From: AC-32 sp035518635
GTDB lineage: Bacteria; Actinomycetota; Thermoleophilia; Gaiellales; Gaiellaceae
Assembly (NCBI GenBank): GCA_035518635.1
Contig: DATIXI010000055.1
Span: forward strand, 1 to 64,000
Direction of reading: 5' to 3'
DNA: 64,000 nt
The notes under the pieces were generated by a model that worked only from the letters and a program-made list of their open reading frames with translations, was not told the DNA's origin and searched no databases. Made by a program: the position numbers and the translations under genes. Shown in pieces: positions 26,069 to 34,158 of the stretch; the stretch's first letter is position 1, and each line of letters starts with the position of its first letter.

Positions 26069-26907
26069 GGTCGAGGATCAGGCGGCTCCTCCGCGGGATC
26101 CGCGTCGAGCCGCGGAGGTCCGAGCCGGAGCCGGTTGGCGAGGCCGAGTGGGAGCGGTTGGCGCTGCGGTTCGCCGACGACGGACCGGGGGTTGTCGGCG
26201 CGACCGGCGGCTCGGGCACGCGCGTCGTCGCACGCGTGCTGCGGCGCGCCGGGATGTTCCTCGGCGACGACCTCAACCGCTCCGAGGACGCGCTCGACTT
26301 CGCTGCCTTCTCGGACCGCTGGATCAACCGCTACGCAGCCGGCGAGAGCCCGCCCGAGATGAGCCGCGAGCTCCGTGGCCTGGTCGCGCGCCAGCACGCG
26401 GACGCGGACGGACGGCGGTGGGGCTGGAAGGAGCCGCGCAGCGTCTACCTGCTCGAGCTCCTCGACCGGCAGCTGCCCGGCCTGCGCTTCCTGCACGTCG
26501 TACGCGACGGCCGCGACATGGCCTACTCCGAGAATCAGGTTCAGCTCCGCAAGCACGGCGACGCGGTGCTCGGGCATGCGCGGGAAGGCGAGACGGACGC
26601 GCTCCGCTCGATCGCGCTCTGGAGCGAGGTGAACCTCCGGGCTGCCGACTACGGCGAGCGCGCGCTCGGGGACCGCTATCTCCGCGTGCGCTTCGAGGAT
26701 CTGTGCGCCGACCCGTCTGGAACGGTTGCCGGGATCCTGGGCTTCTTCCGGCTTTCGGTCGACGTCGAGGGCATCGCGGCCGAGGAGGTGCACCCGCCCG
26801 AGACGCTCGGCCGCTGGCGGAACGCGACGCCTGAGACGACACGTGCGCTCGAAGAGCGGGCCGGGGACGCGCTGCGCCGCTTCGGCTACCAGTCGTCGTC
26901 CGAGTAG
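26065..26907 (+). CDS. Sulfotransferase family protein 2
   Basis: A 280-residue sulfotransferase. The phosphosulfate loop is VVGATGGSGTRVVARVLRRA and the 3'-phosphate site is LRFLHVVRDGRDMAYSENQ; YLRVRFEDLCADPSGTVAGI is the conserved late region. It overlaps the GT2 stop (ATGA), so the sugar added by that enzyme may be a substrate, which is an inference. Its last 22 nt overlap the convergent third sulfotransferase. Confidence 0.88.
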   Translation: MRSRIRRLLRGIRVEPRRSEPEPVGEAEWERLALRFADDGPGVVGATGGSGTRVVARVLRRAGMFLGDDLNRSEDALDFAAFSDRWINRYAAGESPPEMSRELRGLVARQHADADGRRWGWKEPRSVYLLELLDRQLPGLRFLHVVRDGRDMAYSENQVQLRKHGDAVLGHAREGETDALRSIALWSEVNLRAADYGERALGDRYLRVRFEDLCADPSGTVAGILGFFRLSVDVEGIAAEEVHPPETLGRWRNATPETTRALEERAGDALRRFGYQSSSE

Positions 26908-27809
26908 AAGAGGGGCCACACGTCCCGAGTTCGCTCGCGGAGGAGCGCGATCTCGTCGGGCTCGAAGATCGTGCGCCAGCTCTCCGCCGCGCGAGCGGTG
27001 TCGAGGTCGACCGCGTGCGGAGCGCTCGCGTCGGCCGCGACGGGGTTGTCCGAGCTGCTCGCCTCCTCGATCCGCCCCCGGGCGGAGGGAGTGAGCTCGA
27101 GCCCGAGGCGCGAGTACAGCCGCTCGAAGGTGCCGCCCGGATCGGCGCACGCGTCCTCGTGCCGGAGAAAGACCCAGTCCGCGTGGCGCTCGCGGTACCC
27201 GGCGACGGTGCCGTAGAGGATCCGCCAGAGCAATGCGGCCTCCTCGAGCGCATCACCGGGGGCCCTGGCGAACGAGACGATCTCGCGCTCGTACGGACGC
27301 AGGAGCTCGGGAACCTCCCCGTCCACGAGGAAGGATCCGAAGTCGTGCCTGAAGCCGAGCCGGGTGACGCTCCCGGCAAACCCGGCCGGGTGGCGGATCA
27401 GGACGACGACTTCCATCCCGAAGCGCTCCGCCAGCCACTCTGCCGAGAGGAGCGCGATCGGATCCTTCACGAGCGGCCGGGCCCGGGCCCACCGCGACCT
27501 GGCGCTCCGCCCGGAGTCGCGGAGAGCCCGGAGGGCGTCGCGCGGCCCGCGTAGGGTGTGCAGCTCGGCGCCCCAGTCGTACTGGAAGGCGAGGGTCTCC
27601 GTGAGCCCTGGGAGATAGCGCTCCTCGTTCCGCTCGGTCACGACCGTGAAGTAGCGCTCGAACGGGGCCGGGCTGAGGCCCGCAGGCGTCCGGGGGCTGA
27701 ACGGCTCGTGGATGTACCCGACTCCGGGCGCGAGCGCGAGCATCTTCCCGACCCAGGTCGTGCCCGAGCGGTGGGCGCCAGTGACGAGGATCGGGCCGCC
27801 GTCGGTCAC
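26886..27809 (-). CDS. Sulfotransferase family protein 3
   Basis: A 307-residue sulfotransferase with PILVTGAHRSGTTWVGKML as the phosphosulfate loop and VVVLIRHPAGFAGSVTRLG as the 3'-phosphate-binding segment. It also has FLRHEDACADPGGTFERLYSRLGL. The frame is open further upstream to 27887, but GTG at 27809 overlaps the preceding glycosyltransferase stop (GTGA) and starts directly before the loop. It forms an operon with that GT2 enzyme. Confidence 0.9.
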   Translation of the reverse strand: MTDGGPILVTGAHRSGTTWVGKMLALAPGVGYIHEPFSPRTPAGLSPAPFERYFTVVTERNEERYLPGLTETLAFQYDWGAELHTLRGPRDALRALRDSGRSARSRWARARPLVKDPIALLSAEWLAERFGMEVVVLIRHPAGFAGSVTRLGFRHDFGSFLVDGEVPELLRPYEREIVSFARAPGDALEEAALLWRILYGTVAGYRERHADWVFLRHEDACADPGGTFERLYSRLGLELTPSARGRIEEASSSDNPVAADASAPHAVDLDTARAAESWRTIFEPDEIALLRERTRDVWPLFYSDDDW

Positions 27810-28702
27810 TCGAACAGCGGTTGGGCGCCGCCTTGCAGCGCCGGCCTGCGCGCCGCCTGCCGGACCGCGCTTGCGCCGAGCGTCCATTCCGCGACCGCCA
27901 TGCGGGGCAGGAGTACGAGGAATCGGCGCCGCAGCTCCGGGTTGTCGGCGACCCTGCGGTAGACCACCGGCAGGCGGAGAAGGAGGAAGTACTGCAGCGG
28001 CACGTGCCGGCTGAGCCGTCGGGCGCTCCCGGTCTCGAGCGACGATGCGCGGGCGAGCCCGTACGCGAGCCGCCGCTGCTGCCTGCGCAGGTCGGTGTAG
28101 GTGCGGCGCTCGTGCTCGTGGGCCGCCGTGAACCGCGGGTCGAAGACCAGACGCGCGCCGGCCTCGCGCGCGGCGGCGCAGAAGAGCGCGTCCTCGGCGC
28201 CGTAGCTCTCGTCCCAGCGCAGAGGCAGATCTCGCGGGACGATCATGCAGAAGGAGGAGACGAACGACGCGTCCCTCGGGAGCCCCCGAGGCAGGTACGG
28301 CGTCTCGACCTGCAGGTGCGCGACCCAGCCCCAGGGGGTGTCCGAGTGAAACGTCCGCCCACAGCCGACGATGGCCCCCGGGAACTCGCGCGCCGCCCGC
28401 ACGATCCCTTCGCCCCAGCCCGAGTCGGGCACCGCGTCGGCGTCGAGGAAGACGACGAGCTCGCTGCTCGCCGCCTCCCAGCCGACGTTCCGGGCACCGC
28501 CCGCAAAGCCTCGCCGGTCCGGGGCGATCACGCGGGCGCCGTGCCGCTCGGCCACGCGGCTGGTCTCGTCAGTAGAGCCGTCGTCGACGACGAGCACCTC
28601 GGCCGGGCGGGGCTCCTGGGCAGCCAGGGCCTCGAGCACACGCGGCAGGGTCCGCGCGGCATCGCGCGCCGGGATCACGACGCTGTACGACGGGCCGTCC
28701 AC
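27806..28702 (-). CDS. Glycosyltransferase family 2 (second copy in the locus)
   Basis: A 298-residue GT2 enzyme: YSVVIPARDAARTLPRVLEA, VLVVDDGSTDET, the DxD motif VVFLDADAVPD and a GAEDALFCAAAREAGARLVFDP region near the acceptor site. GTG at 28702 is chosen, 19 nt after the beta-helix gene; an ATG at 28750 would overlap that gene. It probably adds a sugar to the lipid-linked repeat. The second GT2 enzyme of the locus (25151) is only distantly similar. Confidence 0.88.
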   Translation of the reverse strand: MDGPSYSVVIPARDAARTLPRVLEALAAQEPRPAEVLVVDDGSTDETSRVAERHGARVIAPDRRGFAGGARNVGWEAASSELVVFLDADAVPDSGWGEGIVRAAREFPGAIVGCGRTFHSDTPWGWVAHLQVETPYLPRGLPRDASFVSSFCMIVPRDLPLRWDESYGAEDALFCAAAREAGARLVFDPRFTAAHEHERRTYTDLRRQQRRLAYGLARASSLETGSARRLSRHVPLQYFLLLRLPVVYRRVADNPELRRRFLVLLPRMAVAEWTLGASAVRQAARRPALQGGAQPLFE

Positions 28703-28721
28703 GACCCTGACGATAACGCGG

Positions 28722-29495
28722 CTAGCAGGCCCCGACCGAGTCGCGGGCAATGACGGGATCGACCGCGTCCGGCCCGACGTCCAGCGTCAGCCTCGGGAAC
28801 TTCCCCGCACAGAGCGTCGAGTGCTCGACGCCGGAGCGGACCGAGCGCTGGATGCTGACGGTGTGGGCGGCCGATCCGCCGAGGCGGCATCGGACGCAGA
28901 CCACGTCGGTCGGCGGCGCCCGCGACCGGCCCGACTCCTTGATGAACAGATTCGAGTTGATCAGCCGTTCGCCCGCGCGGCCGCAGTCGATGCGCAGCCG
29001 CTCGAGCGTGATCCTGGCGCCGCCCATCACCTGCACGCCGTCCTGGTGGACGGCCGGCAGCTTCCCCAGGCAGCGGATGCTGCCGCCCCGGACGGTCAGG
29101 TCGTGGACGCCGTCGGCGATCTTGACCCCGTCGGCCACCCAGGTCCTGACGACGAGCCTGCCGATCCGGCCGGTGCAGCCGCGCTCGAGGTGGACCGCGT
29201 CGCCGCCGCGGCGGCTCGGATGAGCCCGAGTCATCGTGACCGTGACCGAGGCGAGGCCGACGGGCCCGGCACAGACCCAGGTCTCGTCGGTCAGCGAGAC
29301 CGCTTGGAGCCCGGGCCGCCGGTGTTCTGGCGGATCGCGCTTCAGCAGGGCCGCGAAGCCCGGGAGGAGGTGGCTCTCAGTCGACTGACCGGGCCCCGGC
29401 GGTCGCGCCGCGCCTGAGGCGGCGAGCCCCCCGGTTAAGGCAAGCGCGAGCGCGAGCAGCACGAGTGCCGAGCGGCCGGTCACAGGCTCGTGCAT
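28722..29495 (-). CDS. Secreted beta-helix-like protein 2
   Basis: A 257-residue exported paralogue of the protein at 22199. The ATG at 29495 begins a clear signal peptide (SALVLLALALALTGGLAAS). The shared domain includes TMTRAHPSRRGGDAVHLERG, GCTGRIGRLVV, VADGVKIADGVHDLTVRGGS, IRCLGKLPAVHQDGVQVMGG and IDCG. It lacks the C-terminal beta-sandwich repeats of copy 1 and stops just after SVGAC. Several Cys recur at equivalent positions in both proteins. The function is unknown; surface or glycan binding is suggested by context. Confidence 0.78.
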   Translation of the reverse strand: MHEPVTGRSALVLLALALALTGGLAASGAARPPGPGQSTESHLLPGFAALLKRDPPEHRRPGLQAVSLTDETWVCAGPVGLASVTVTMTRAHPSRRGGDAVHLERGCTGRIGRLVVRTWVADGVKIADGVHDLTVRGGSIRCLGKLPAVHQDGVQVMGGARITLERLRIDCGRAGERLINSNLFIKESGRSRAPPTDVVCVRCRLGGSAAHTVSIQRSVRSGVEHSTLCAGKFPRLTLDVGPDAVDPVIARDSVGAC

Positions 29496-29638
29496 CGGCC
29501 CGCCCCGGGGCCCGGGCATCCCTCGACTCAGGGAGGCAGCGCCGGGAGCAAGCCGTGTCGGCGGTGCGAGTGCTGGCGCAACCTGTGCGTGAACCCGGCC
29601 GTTAGGAGAGCGTCCTCGCCGCGTCGATCGCACAAGCT

Positions 29639-29677
29639 GGGATGGGGGATCGGCGCTGCGGCACCGATCTCCCACCC
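29639..29677 (-). terminator. Hairpin downstream of the ABM-like gene
   Basis: GGGATGGGGGATCGG and CCGATCTCCCACCC pair as a long, slightly interrupted stem around a 10-nt loop. It lies 26 nt past the stop of the minus-strand gene at 29703-29993. The rest of 29496-29702 holds no recognisable gene. Confidence 0.5.
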
Positions 29678-29702
29678 GTGCGGAGGTGACCCCGCGAGGT
29701 GC

Positions 29703-29993
29703 TCAGACCTCGAAGACCGCGACCTCGTACCGCCCGACCTTCGGCGCGTCCGTCGCGCCCATCTCGTTCGCAGCCTGCGCCCGCAAGGTGTTCGCGCTGT
29801 CCTCGCTCGCCTGCATGGCCTGCTCGTCTTCCCAGAGGGTGATCGCCAGCGCATCGCCGCTCTCGCGGTCGAGCAGGAGGATCGCGCCCCTTCCGTTGTC
29901 GCGTACGTATGGGACGACGTTGGCGCGGAAGTTGTCGATGCCGGCGTCAGCGTTGGCGGGCGATCCGGCCAGAGATGTCACTCGTGCATGCAT
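29703..29993 (-). CDS. ABM-like (dimeric alpha/beta barrel) protein
   Basis: A 96-residue protein resembling antibiotic-biosynthesis-monooxygenase-like small barrels. It has an N-terminal strand (MHARVTSLAG), a helix, a central strand pair (GAILLLDRESGDALAITLWE) and a late helix with QAMQASEDSANTLRAQ. An AGGAGGG ribosome site lies 7 nt before the ATG. Proteins of this size often act as small oxygenases, stress sensors or simple dimers; nothing in the sequence fixes the substrate. It is a single gene with its own terminator hairpin. Confidence 0.65.
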   Translation of the reverse strand: MHARVTSLAGSPANADAGIDNFRANVVPYVRDNGRGAILLLDRESGDALAITLWEDEQAMQASEDSANTLRAQAANEMGATDAPKVGRYEVAVFEV

Positions 29994-30089
29994 CGTGAGC
30001 CCTCCTGGTTCGATGGTCGAGAGCGACTATCTCAGCCCCGGGGTATGGCGGTCGGCCTCCGCCGGGCCAGGGCCGAGCCAAGGCGCACA

Positions 30090-30119
30090 GAGAAACCCGC
30101 CGTTTCCAGCGGGTTTCTC
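30090..30119 (-). terminator. Intrinsic terminator of tRNA-Val
   Basis: GAGAAACCCGC and GCGGGTTTCTC form a perfect 11-bp stem with an 8-nt loop, directly downstream of the tRNA 3' end on the minus strand, with a short U-rich side (TTTCTC). Confidence 0.8.
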
Positions 30120-30121
30120 AG

Positions 30122-30193
30122 TGGGCGTGCCTGGGATTGAACCAGGGACCTCCCGCGTGTGAAGCGGGCGCTCTCCCGCTGAGCTACACGCCC
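30122..30193 (-). tRNA. tRNA-Val (anticodon CAC)
   Basis: A full cloverleaf of 72 nt. The acceptor GGGCGTG pairs with CACGCCC, the D-arm is GCTC/GAGC, the anticodon stem is CCCGC/GCGGG around loop TTCACAC, and the T-arm is CCTGG-TTCAATC-CCAGG. The anticodon CAC reads GTG. The CCA end is not encoded. Confidence 0.96.
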
Positions 30194-30225
30194 GACCGTC
30201 TGAGGATACCGCCGCGCCCGACCGA

Positions 30226-30675
30226 TCAGTGCACCTGATCCCACAGCACCCAGGCCGTGGGCGTGCGCGCGACGTAGAACCAGAGGTTGCCACGCAGATC
30301 GGGCGAGGCTCGCTCGGCAGGCAGGAAGATCTGCACCAGGGCGCTGCGCGTGAAGGCCGCTCCTCGGCATGACCGCCGCGTCGGCAGGATGTCGCCCTTC
30401 CGGTGCGTGTGCCGGAGCCCGATGACGCGCGCGCCACGGATCCGGAGGCTGGGCTGCCACTGCTTCGCGACGGCCGGCAAGGCCAGGAGCGCGGCGCGCT
30501 TCGCCCCGACGAGTCCGCTTCGACCCAGACGGAGGGCGTGCGAGGGGCACCTTCCCCACGCGTCTTGTGTGGCGGGCGCGCGCACGGGGGCCGAGCCGAG
30601 GTGGGCCACGACGGGATAACCCGCCGCCGGAGAGAGCGCGGCGGTCGCCAGTGCTGCGGCCACGCCTGCCTTCAT
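30226..30675 (-). CDS. Small secreted protein of unknown function
   Basis: I do not recognise this family. The 149-residue protein begins MKAGVAAALATAALSPAAG, a plausible signal peptide cut near residue 19. The mature part has two Cys, several Arg/His-rich stretches (GLRHTHRKGDI) and ends in strands rich in aromatic residues (LWFYVARTPTAWVLWDQVH). The frame is open far upstream but the ATG at 30675 gives the signal peptide, and a TATACC box lies 7 nt before it. It sits alone between tRNA-Val and the LLM oxidoreductase. Confidence 0.55.
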   Translation of the reverse strand: MKAGVAAALATAALSPAAGYPVVAHLGSAPVRAPATQDAWGRCPSHALRLGRSGLVGAKRAALLALPAVAKQWQPSLRIRGARVIGLRHTHRKGDILPTRRSCRGAAFTRSALVQIFLPAERASPDLRGNLWFYVARTPTAWVLWDQVH

Positions 30676-30728
30676 CAGTGCCGGTATAGCGCCTTTTGGC
30701 GCGACTTGCCGGCCCAGGCGGCCAGAGT

Positions 30729-31610
30729 CTAGGCGGGGAGCAGCGGCGCGACCTCCGCGCCGAAGCGGCGGATCCGCTCGTCGAGGCCGTCGGCGTCGTA
30801 GTCGAGGTTCAGGACGAAGCCGTTGCAACCCGCCTCGACGTACTCGGCGAGCCGCTCGACGATCCACTCCGCTGGGCCCGCGATCGCGTGACGACCGCGC
30901 TCGTCCATGCCTGCCGCGGGCTCGTCCGCGAAGGTGGCGTTGATGCGGAGGACGACGCGGCCGTTGTGCCGCCGCTCGCGGAACTCGGCCGCCATCTCCC
31001 GCAGCTCTTCCGGCGGGAGGGCTACTGGATGCCACACGCCCGTCTTCGCGGCGCGGCGGAGCGTCGCCTTCGAGACGCCCGCGACCCAGAGCTCCGGGCC
31101 GCCCGGCCGCACGAGCGCCGGCGCCAGCCAGCCGTCGACGGAGAGGAGCGTGCCCTCGTAGCGGACGCGACCCGGCATCTGCTCGAAGACCGAGGCGGCC
31201 AGGTCGAGCCACTCGTCCAGGAGCCTGCCGCGCTGCTCGAACGGCGCTTGGAGCGTCTCGAACTCGCCCTCCATCCAGCCGGCGGCGACCGCGGTCACGA
31301 TCCGTCCGCCCGAGAGCAGGTCGAGCGTCGTCAGCTCCTTGAGCACCACGAGCGGCTGCCGCGCCGGGACGATCAGCGCCGAGACGCCGAGCTCGAGCCG
31401 CTCCGTACGGGCCGCGAGGAACGCGAGCGAGACGAGCGGCTCCGCGATCGACCCGTAGATCGGCGCGTGCTCCTCGGGGACGATCAGGTGGTCGGTCGCC
31501 CAGGCGGAGTCGAAGCCCGCCTCCTCCGCGGCCACGGCCGCGGACGCGAGCCGCTCGGCCTGGAGGCGGTCGCCGTAGTTCGGGAGGATCAGGCCGAGGT
31601 GAAGGGCCAC
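30729..31610 (-). CDS. LLM-class (F420-dependent type) oxidoreductase
   Basis: A 293-residue bacterial luciferase-like TIM-barrel oxidoreductase. Recognisable segments are HLGLILPNYGD at the first strand, EEAGFDSAWATDHL, RLELGVSALIVPARQPLVVL and DLLSGGRIVTAVAAGWMEGEF. In Actinobacteria such proteins usually use coenzyme F420 rather than FMN, which is family knowledge rather than proven here. GTG at 31610 has TAGCGT (31617-31622) 6 nt upstream, suggesting a leaderless mRNA. The substrate is unknown. Confidence 0.88.
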   Translation of the reverse strand: MALHLGLILPNYGDRLQAERLASAAVAAEEAGFDSAWATDHLIVPEEHAPIYGSIAEPLVSLAFLAARTERLELGVSALIVPARQPLVVLKELTTLDLLSGGRIVTAVAAGWMEGEFETLQAPFEQRGRLLDEWLDLAASVFEQMPGRVRYEGTLLSVDGWLAPALVRPGGPELWVAGVSKATLRRAAKTGVWHPVALPPEELREMAAEFRERRHNGRVVLRINATFADEPAAGMDERGRHAIAGPAEWIVERLAEYVEAGCNGFVLNLDYDADGLDERIRRFGAEVAPLLPA

Positions 31611-31624
31611 GGCGAGACGCTAGC

Positions 31625-31654
31625 GGTGGGGCCGCACACGGGCACGGCCCCACC
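31625..31654 (-). terminator. Terminator hairpin after the sialidase-like gene
   Basis: GGTGGGGCCG and CGGCCCCACC form a 10-bp perfect stem with a 10-nt loop, 12 nt past the stop codon at 31666. It isolates this gene from the leaderless promoter of the LLM oxidoreductase just beyond. Confidence 0.75.
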
Positions 31655-31665
31655 GTGGAGCGGTC

Positions 31666-33261
31666 TTACTTGCGCGCGTAGTAGATGAACTGCAGGAACA
31701 GCCCGGGTGTGAACGGGGACGGGTCGCGCATGTCCGTCCACGTGGCGTTGGCATGCCCGTCGCTCCCGTAGTCGAGACCGATGTAGTCGCCGTGGAAGAC
31801 GGCGCAGAACTCGCACCCTTCGACGCCGGCCTGGAAGAACTCCGACTCCGTCGGGTTCGACGGCTCGGTGCTCATGATGGTCTTCGAGAACGCGCCCGGC
31901 TGGCCCTCGGCCAGCGCGGTGTCGTAGGTCGGCCCGTTGAACTTGCCGCGGTCGTGGTAGAGGACGCCGACCTTGCCGTTCACCGGGTTCACGTCGACCC
32001 ACGGGAACCACTGGTCGCCCTTGCCCTTGTCCACCTGCGACGGATACGTCCAGCTGTTGCCGCCGTCGGACGAGCGGACGATGAAGACGTCCGAGTTGGT
32101 GACCGGGTTGTTGCTGTCGTGGACACCGTTCCGGTTGTCCGAGAAGACGAGGTAGAGCTTCCCGTTCTCCTTCGGGCTGGCGACGATGTTGCCCGCGCCC
32201 CAGACGCGCACCTGGTAGCCGGTCAGCGTCTGCCGGCCGTCGACGTTGATCGGGTAGTCACGCGCTCCGTCCTCCATGCCTGCGACGAAGCTCGGCTTCG
32301 ACCAGTGGTCGCCGCCGTCCTTGGACTTGACGACGAGGTACTGGTCGTCGAACTCCTCCGGCGACTCCCACAGCGACTCGTTCTGGCTGTTCATGAACGC
32401 GACGTAGACGGTCCCGTCGGGACTCGTCGTGATGACCGACGCCTGGGACTCGTCGCACTGGCCCTTCTTGCCCTCAGTCTGGAAGGTGCAGAGATCGCGG
32501 TTCGAGCCCGAGATCTCCTGCGGCTTCGTCCAGTGCTTGCCGCCGTCGTCGCTGTGGCTCTCCATGATCGGCGACTCCACGAACTCGCCGAAGTTCGACA
32601 GGAACGCCGTCCAGGTGACGTACGTCCGGCCGAAGTACGGCGAGCGTGGGTTGTTGTCGGTCGCGATCCAGTCCTTGTCGTTGAAGACCTGGACCGCGTC
32701 GAGGTCGCAACCCTGGCCGAATCCGACGACCTTGGGGTTGTCCCAGGTGAGGCCACCGTCCTTCGAGGGCGAGACCACGACGTCCCCGTCACAGGCTTCG
32801 CCGTCTTCGGCGAACGTGTAATTGAGCGACGAGTGGAGCGCGACGTGGTGCTTGACGTCGATCGTGGTCACCGGGTCGCTGCCGGTTCTCGTGTCGTCCT
32901 CGGTGGACATGTTCCCGGTCGACCAGCTCTTGCCCGCGTCGAACGACGTGTAGTACTGGTCGCAGCACGACCCGTAGTCGTTCGAGCTCGAAATCATGTG
33001 CTTCGGGTTCGACGGGTCGACCACGATGTTCGGCTCGTTGTTCGGAAACGGGTCGTCGCAGTCGAGGTTGGTGTTGAAGCCTCCGGAGAGGGCGGTGCAC
33101 TCGAAGACCCAGTTGTGGACCGCGTTCGGCGGGATCGTCCGCACGAAGGGTTGCTTCTCGGCGCCTTCGCCGCCCGGAGGGTCGGCCCGCACGCTCGTGG
33201 CGAGGAACAGGCCGATCGCCGCTGTCACGAGAAGCAGCAGCGGAAGTCGAATTTTGCTCAT
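31666..33261 (-). CDS. Secreted sialidase-like beta-propeller with Asp-box repeats
   Basis: A 531-residue exported protein. A signal peptide (LPLLLLVTAAIGLFLATSVRA) is followed by at least five Asp-box motifs of the form S-x-D-x-G-x-x-W: SFDAGKSW, SKDGGLTW, SDDGGKHW, SKDGGDHW and SSDGGNSW. This is the hallmark of the sialidase/BNR propeller fold. The arginine triad of true sialidases is not evident, so a glycan-binding or other hydrolytic role is equally possible. A ribosome site (GGGGGAGAG) lies just before the ATG. Confidence 0.87.
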   Translation of the reverse strand: MSKIRLPLLLLVTAAIGLFLATSVRADPPGGEGAEKQPFVRTIPPNAVHNWVFECTALSGGFNTNLDCDDPFPNNEPNIVVDPSNPKHMISSSNDYGSCCDQYYTSFDAGKSWSTGNMSTEDDTRTGSDPVTTIDVKHHVALHSSLNYTFAEDGEACDGDVVVSPSKDGGLTWDNPKVVGFGQGCDLDAVQVFNDKDWIATDNNPRSPYFGRTYVTWTAFLSNFGEFVESPIMESHSDDGGKHWTKPQEISGSNRDLCTFQTEGKKGQCDESQASVITTSPDGTVYVAFMNSQNESLWESPEEFDDQYLVVKSKDGGDHWSKPSFVAGMEDGARDYPINVDGRQTLTGYQVRVWGAGNIVASPKENGKLYLVFSDNRNGVHDSNNPVTNSDVFIVRSSDGGNSWTYPSQVDKGKGDQWFPWVDVNPVNGKVGVLYHDRGKFNGPTYDTALAEGQPGAFSKTIMSTEPSNPTESEFFQAGVEGCEFCAVFHGDYIGLDYGSDGHANATWTDMRDPSPFTPGLFLQFIYYARK

Positions 33262-33305
33262 CTCTCCCCCTTGGTTGCCTGCCTGCAGAACGTACTAGAT
33301 GAGGC

Positions 33306-33854
33306 TCAGCTGGGCTTGAGGTCCCGCACGAGCGGCTCCTCGCGGCGCCTCGAAGGAAGCACGTCCTCGACGAGCGCGGCCACTTCTTCGAGGCGGTCCA
33401 AAATGTCCCGCTTCCGCTGCTCGAGGGTTCGCACCTCGGCCCGCAGCTGCTCCTGACGGCCGCGGAGGTCGCTCTCGGCGTCACGCACCATCTTCTCGGT
33501 CCTCTCCCGGATCGCGGTCGACTTGATCTCGGCGTCCTCGACCACGTCGCGCGCCTCGTCCTCCGCCTGCTGGCGGTGCTGCTTCGCATATGCCTCGACG
33601 GCCTGGCGCATGTCGCGCGCGTACTCCTCGGCCTCGGCCCGGGTGGCACGGGCGTCCTTCGTCAGCTCCTCCGTCAGGCGCTCGGCTTCCTGGGCGGCCA
33701 GCCGCTCCAGCTCCGATGCCTCGGTACGTGCTTCGTGGCGGATCTGCTCGGCCGTCTGCTCGGCGGCCTCGAGGATCCCGGCGACGCGCTCGCCGAGAGC
33801 GGCGTACTCGGACGGCTCGGTGGTTACCTGCTCGCTGCGTCGGCTCTCGTCCAC
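33306..33854 (-). CDS. Coiled-coil protein, DivIVA-like
   Basis: A 182-residue protein that is almost entirely charged coiled coil, rich in Glu, Arg and Ala (EQTAEQIRHEARTEASELER ... AEEYARDMRQAVEAYAKQHR). Its length and composition resemble the C-terminal part of actinobacterial DivIVA/Wag31 proteins, but the N-terminal membrane-binding motif is not evident. It may act as a scaffold in the cell envelope or cytoskeleton. The assignment is to a structural type only. The start is GTG. Confidence 0.65.
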   Translation of the reverse strand: MDESRRSEQVTTEPSEYAALGERVAGILEAAEQTAEQIRHEARTEASELERLAAQEAERLTEELTKDARATRAEAEEYARDMRQAVEAYAKQHRQQAEDEARDVVEDAEIKSTAIRERTEKMVRDAESDLRGRQEQLRAEVRTLEQRKRDILDRLEEVAALVEDVLPSRRREEPLVRDLKPS

Positions 33855-33919
33855 GCGAAGGGAGGGAACCTAGTGGATCGGGACGGGCCCGGCAAGGACC
33901 TTGCGGCCCCTGGCAGCCT

Positions 33920-33943
33920 GCCGACCGGTTCACACCGGCCGGC
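33920..33943 (-). terminator. Hairpin downstream of a small ORF
   Basis: GCCGACCGGT and ACCGGCCGGC form a 10-bp stem with one mismatch and a TCAC loop, 23 nt past the stop of the 26-codon frame at 33967-34047 (minus). There is no long U-run. The remainder of 33855-34158 shows no other gene. Confidence 0.45.
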
Positions 33944-33966
33944 TCAGAGTGAATCTCGGGAGAAGC

Positions 33967-34047
33967 TCAGCTCGCCGAAGCGATGCGCTGGCCCAAGCCC
34001 GCAACCGGGAAGTTCCGGAGCTTGCGCTTGAGGAGGTTCGTAGGCAT
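33967..34047 (-). CDS. Possible 26-residue basic peptide
   Basis: A short frame beginning MPTNLLKRKLRNFPVAGLG and ending IASAS, with six basic residues and no acidic ones. It sits in an otherwise gene-free 300-bp gap, has a purine-rich stretch (AAAGGCAGGCGG) directly before the ATG, and a hairpin 23 nt after its stop. These three signs make it more likely than a random frame. I recognise no family; it could be a small membrane-active or regulatory peptide, or not translated at all. Confidence 0.3.
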   Translation of the reverse strand: MPTNLLKRKLRNFPVAGLGQRIASAS

Positions 34048-34158
34048 GGCCGCCTGCCTTTCGTCCGCAGTTGATACGCCGAGGTAAACGTCGGCCGGAT
34101 CTGGCCTTCGCCCCATCCCTCGAAGGAGTCCATCCGAGCCGGCTTCTAGCTTTTCGCC

